Source: Acanthamoeba lenticulata
Lineage: Eukaryota; Discosea; Longamoebia; Acanthamoebidae
Direction: 5' to 3'
Assembly (NCBI GenBank): GCA_002179805.1
Contig: NAVB01000173.1
Location: 1 to 11,077 of the forward strand
Length of the DNA: 11,077 nt
Of this stretch, positions 9,301 to 11,077 are shown piece after piece (within the stretch, counting starts at the first letter, position 1; every line of letters begins with the position of its first letter). The notes beneath the pieces were generated by a model, which worked only from the letters and a program-made list of their open reading frames with translations, was not told the origin of the DNA and did no database searches. A program made the position numbers and the translations under genes.

Positions 9301-9623
9301 AGGATGATGAGGAAGAAGAGGAAGAGATTGAGTTGGCCGACGACGACGAAGACGACGAAGGTGATGATGATGACGAGGAAGACGAGGATTCCGGATTCCT
9401 GCGGTTCAAGTACGAGATCGTCCCGCGCGCCGGACCAGAGGCGGCGACGGCCGAGCAGGAGGAGCCCACCACGGCCACCACCACCACGACCGACACGACC
9501 GTCATGACGCCGACGACGACGGACCCGCCGGACCCTGACGGCGATGACAAGCCACAGCAGCAGCAGCAGCAGCGCCGGAACGTGATCGTCCTCAAGCGCA
9601 CGCCGCTCGTCGCGGGTCTGTGA
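6350..9623 (+). CDS. KANSL1: KANSL1-like protein with PEHE domain (MOF acetyltransferase scaffold), 3 exons, about 1042 aa
   Basis: Exons 6350-6963, 7049-7431 and 7492-9623 total 3129 nt and remain in frame; TGA is at 9621-9623. An in-frame TAG at 6323 precedes the ATG. Residues 1-205 are disordered, Ser/Pro-rich, with KRGPKP (114-119) and GRRRR (144-148) basic patches. Residues about 211-250 form a charged helix containing WRWTWLQLQIAELNRQ, the WTWLQ helix of KANSL1. Next comes LRTTGLVPPARYRKLWRP (about 289-306). The PEHE domain runs from FDINNYV (F494) through ATPTWR (W523) to TSDEAFGYRHFEQELVERRR (about 565-584). A second ordered-looking island (about 657-735, ending YRLESRPWQPP) matches nothing I know. 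Other tracts are a Q9 run (442-450), acidic runs (about 751-765, 798-817, 905-966) and a K/R/G-rich run (about 842-876). In animals the PEHE domain of KANSL1/MSL1 binds the MOF acetyltransferase; the DINN motif favours KANSL1 over MSL1. The first intron's AAG acceptor is less certain than the rest. Confidence 0.88.
7818..7844 (+). repeat. CAG/CAA tract encoding nine glutamines
   Basis: In exon 3 of the KANSL1-like gene, nine consecutive CAA/CAG codons follow HKH and precede VEKKQ. The mixed codons suggest moderate stability. Confidence 0.9.
8986..9390 (+). repeat. Low-complexity block: serine run, K/R/G run, acidic run
   Basis: Within exon 3 of the KANSL1-like gene, an AGC serine run (about 8998-9017) is followed by GGC/AAG-rich DNA encoding GKGRGKGRGKGG-type sequence (9019-9115). 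A GAA/GAC/GAT-rich tract (about 9205-9390) then encodes almost only Asp and Glu. It is a strongly positive block followed by a strongly negative block in one chain. Confidence 0.85.
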
Positions 9624-9645
9624 CCTTGTGGTTGCATTCTTTAAT

Positions 9646-9680
9646 GAATCGCCCGATGGCGGACTTACACGGAGCGATTC
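9646..9680 (+). terminator. Hairpin in the 3' region of the KANSL1-like gene
   Basis: GAATCGCCC (9646-9654) can pair with GG-A-GCGATTC (9671-9680), leaving one bulged A and a 16-nt loop. It begins 22 nt after the stop codon. It may lie in the 3' UTR; a role in mRNA 3' ends or in the next promoter is not shown. Confidence 0.35.
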
Positions 9681-9681
9681 T

Positions 9682-9721
9682 ATTGGCCGCGCGATAAAAA
9701 GAAAATAAATTAATATAAATA
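9682..9721 (+). promoter_or_regulatory. Core promoter of the LRR gene: inverted CCAAT plus TATA box
   Basis: ATTGG (9682-9686, CCAAT on the other strand) stands 27 nt before TATAAATA (9714-9721). The LRR ATG is 40 nt after the TATA element, so with usual TATA-start spacing the leader would be only about 10-20 nt. A second TATA-like GATAAAAAG lies at 9693-9701. Confidence 0.55.
9704..9709 (+). terminator. Candidate poly(A) signal AATAAA of the KANSL1-like gene
   Basis: AATAAA lies 80 nt after the stop, in an AT-rich stretch, and only 4 nt before the TATA element assigned to the LRR gene. Confidence 0.45.
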
Positions 9722-9760
9722 CACAAAAGAAATACATACACTCCGGAGGTGGCGAAGAGG

Positions 9761-11046
9761 ATGAAGAGCCGCTTGGTGGTGGGGTACTCTTGTGTCGCTG
9801 CGCTCGTGTGCCTCTTTTGGCTCGCGCCCCACCCGACAGCTTCCCAAGTTGTGGCGCCCCGCCAGTGCTCGTGCAACCTGACCACCGGTTTCTCCCCCCC
9901 CCCACAACCCTTGTTGTTGTCGATCCGTTGTCCTCCCTCGTCCTCTTCCCCCCCTCCCCCAAAGTATTCCTCAAGAGGAAGCGGCCTTCCTTTGGGGGGG
10001 GGGAGCTTTAGAGGTGGCCAGGGCGGTGCTGGTGGAGTTCTTCCACGCCACGGGCGGGCCCACTTGGCTCGAGCGTGATCGCTGGCTCTCCAACAGTACG
10101 TGCGCACGCTCGATCCACCCCAGCCACGACTTGCTCCTCTTCTCCTCCTCCTCCTCCTCCTCTTCTTCTTCTTCTCCTCCTTTTTCCCTGTGGTGGTGAT
10201 CGTCTCGACTGGTTCAGGTTCGATTTGCGCCTGGCGGGGCGTGCAGTGCGACTTTGTAGGCGATCTGCCGACGGGCATCTACCTCTCCGCCAATAACCTC
10301 ACGGGCCATCTGCCTCCCCTGTTCACGCAGCGGCTCTGCAGCCTCTCGAGCCTCGAGATCGACACGAATCACCTCACGGGCTCGCCGCCTCCGGTCGCCG
10401 GCTGCCTGAACTGGTTGAACATCGGACACAACCAGTTCGAGGGCCCCATCCCCGCGAGTTGGTGTACGCGCGCCATCAAGTGATTGTTGCCTTCTTCTTC
10501 TTCTTCTTCTTCACCATCGTCATCGTCATCGTCTTCAACAGGTTCGCTCTTGTTGGTCCAGGCGCCGCGCAACCGGCTGACGGGCACGATCCCGGCCTGC
10601 CTGGCCGAGCAGCCGCGCCTTCAGCAGCTCGACCTCTCCTCCAACCAGCTCGAGGGTCCCCTCCCGGGCGGCTGGAATTCATCGGACCTCGTCACCCTGG
10701 TTCGTCGGTTTTCGCTTCTTTCGTCGAAAGCCTTCCCCCAATGTAATAAAACCAACCAATCCGGGGCGATCAGGATGTGTCCGACAACCGCCTCTCGGGG
10801 TCGCTGCCCACCGAGTGGGACGTGACGGCCTTCTTTGGCTGGGCCATGCTCGAGGTCAACCTGGCCCACAACTGGTTCACGGGCCCGATCCCCGAGACGC
10901 TGGCCGGGCTGAGCTGCCTCAGGCGCCTGAAGCTGTCCGACAACAACCTGACCGGACCGCTGCCGCGCGCGCTGGGCCTCAGCTCGACGCTCGAGGTCTT
11001 TCTCGCGGCCAACAACCACCTCGAGGGCCCTTTCCCCGAGTTCACG
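9761..11046 (+). CDS. Secreted plant-type leucine-rich-repeat protein, 3'-partial, at least 5 exons
   Basis: Exons 9761-9887, 10012-10095, 10218-10463, 10542-10699 and 10774-11046 sum to 888 nt (296 codons, in frame); a donor GTTCGT at 11047 opens an intron leaving the window. The ATG starts a signal peptide with hydrophobic core VVGYSCVAALVCLFWLA and probable cleavage after TAS (residue 28). An N-terminal cap follows: ATGGPTWLERDRWLSNSS, then CAWRGVQC, the pattern of plant LRR N-caps. About nine repeats of the 23-25-residue plant-specific class follow, with cores such as SANNLTGHLP, IGHNQFEGPIP, DLSSNQLEGPLP, DVSDNRLSGSLP and LSDNNLTGPLP. The family serves in ligand recognition or adhesion; the partner here is unknown. 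Whether a membrane segment, kinase or other domain follows cannot be seen. GTG at 9749 is in frame but not a likely eukaryotic start. Repeat 4 (CSLLLVQAPRNRLTG) spans a junction and is slightly irregular. Confidence 0.88.
9888..10011 (+). other. LRR-gene intron 1 with complementary C10 and G10 runs
   Basis: The intron runs from GTTTCT to TTTAG; splicing joins CNLTT to EVARAVLVEFF in frame. C10 (9894-9903) lies near its start and G10 (9994-10003) near its end. Including neighbours, 9892-9904 can pair perfectly with 9993-10005. A second C7-T-C5 run lies at 9948-9960. Confidence 0.75.
10134..10190 (+). repeat. CTC/TTC pyrimidine microsatellite in LRR-gene intron 2
   Basis: CTC repeats turn into TTC repeats within the intron at 10096-10217. 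It is a long polypyrimidine run, too far (about 30-80 nt) from the acceptor to be the usual tract. Confidence 0.8.
10491..10536 (+). repeat. CTT then ATCGTC microsatellite in LRR-gene intron 3
   Basis: Seven CTT units are followed by ATCGTC units within the intron at 10464-10541, just before the CAACAG acceptor. Confidence 0.8.
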
Positions 11047-11077
11047 GTTCGTTATTATTCTCCTTCATTTTTTAAAT

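Noticed and set aside
8703..9974. Minus-strand open frame of 423 codons
   Set aside because: It is antisense to the acidic and K/R/G repeats of the KANSL1-like gene and spans the LRR promoter and exon 1; it is only low-complexity sequence.
10745..10750. AATAAA in the LRR gene
   Set aside because: It is inside the intron at 10700-10773, and coding LRRs continue after it; premature polyadenylation would need transcript data.

Overview
The window looks like a nuclear genome fragment of a free-living amoeba. Acanthamoeba is the best guess: coding DNA is GC-rich, introns are short (60-179 nt) and AT- or pyrimidine-rich, intergenic gaps are small, and a plant-like LRR secretory protein sits beside ER and chromatin genes of general eukaryotic type. 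The organism is inferred from gene style and not proven. Four protein genes are present; I see no tRNA, rRNA, CRISPR array or transposon.

Layout. (1) 42-4446, plus strand: the C-terminal 1040 residues, in 14 exons, of a NOMO homologue (BOS subcomplex of the ER multipass translocon); the 5' end lies outside the window. (2) 4447-4775: convergent 3' region. (3) 4776-5792, minus strand: an intronless, apparently complete 338-residue arginase with all manganese ligands. (4) 5793-6349: divergent intergenic/promoter region between arginase and the next gene. (5) 6350-9623, plus strand: a three-exon gene for a roughly 1042-residue KANSL1-like protein carrying a WTWLQ helix and a PEHE (MOF-binding) domain between long low-complexity tracts. 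(6) 9624-9760: a very tight junction with the 3' hairpin and AATAAA of the KANSL1-like gene, then CCAAT and TATA elements of the next gene. (7) 9761 to beyond 11046, plus strand: a secreted or membrane-anchored protein with a signal peptide and at least nine plant-type LRRs; its 3' end lies outside the window.

The genes do not form a pathway: ER membrane-protein biogenesis, arginine catabolism, histone acetylation scaffold and extracellular recognition/adhesion. All three intron-bearing genes share one splicing style: donors cluster on GT(A/T)CG, half the introns carry a CTGAC/CTAAC branch-like motif, and acceptors are mostly CAG. This consistency supports the exon models: each spliced reading frame stays open across every junction and the exon lengths sum to multiples of three. 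The most unusual structural observation is an LRR-gene intron whose two ends carry a C10 and a G10 run that can pair into a 13-bp stem just inside both splice sites. No clearly new multi-gene system is visible.
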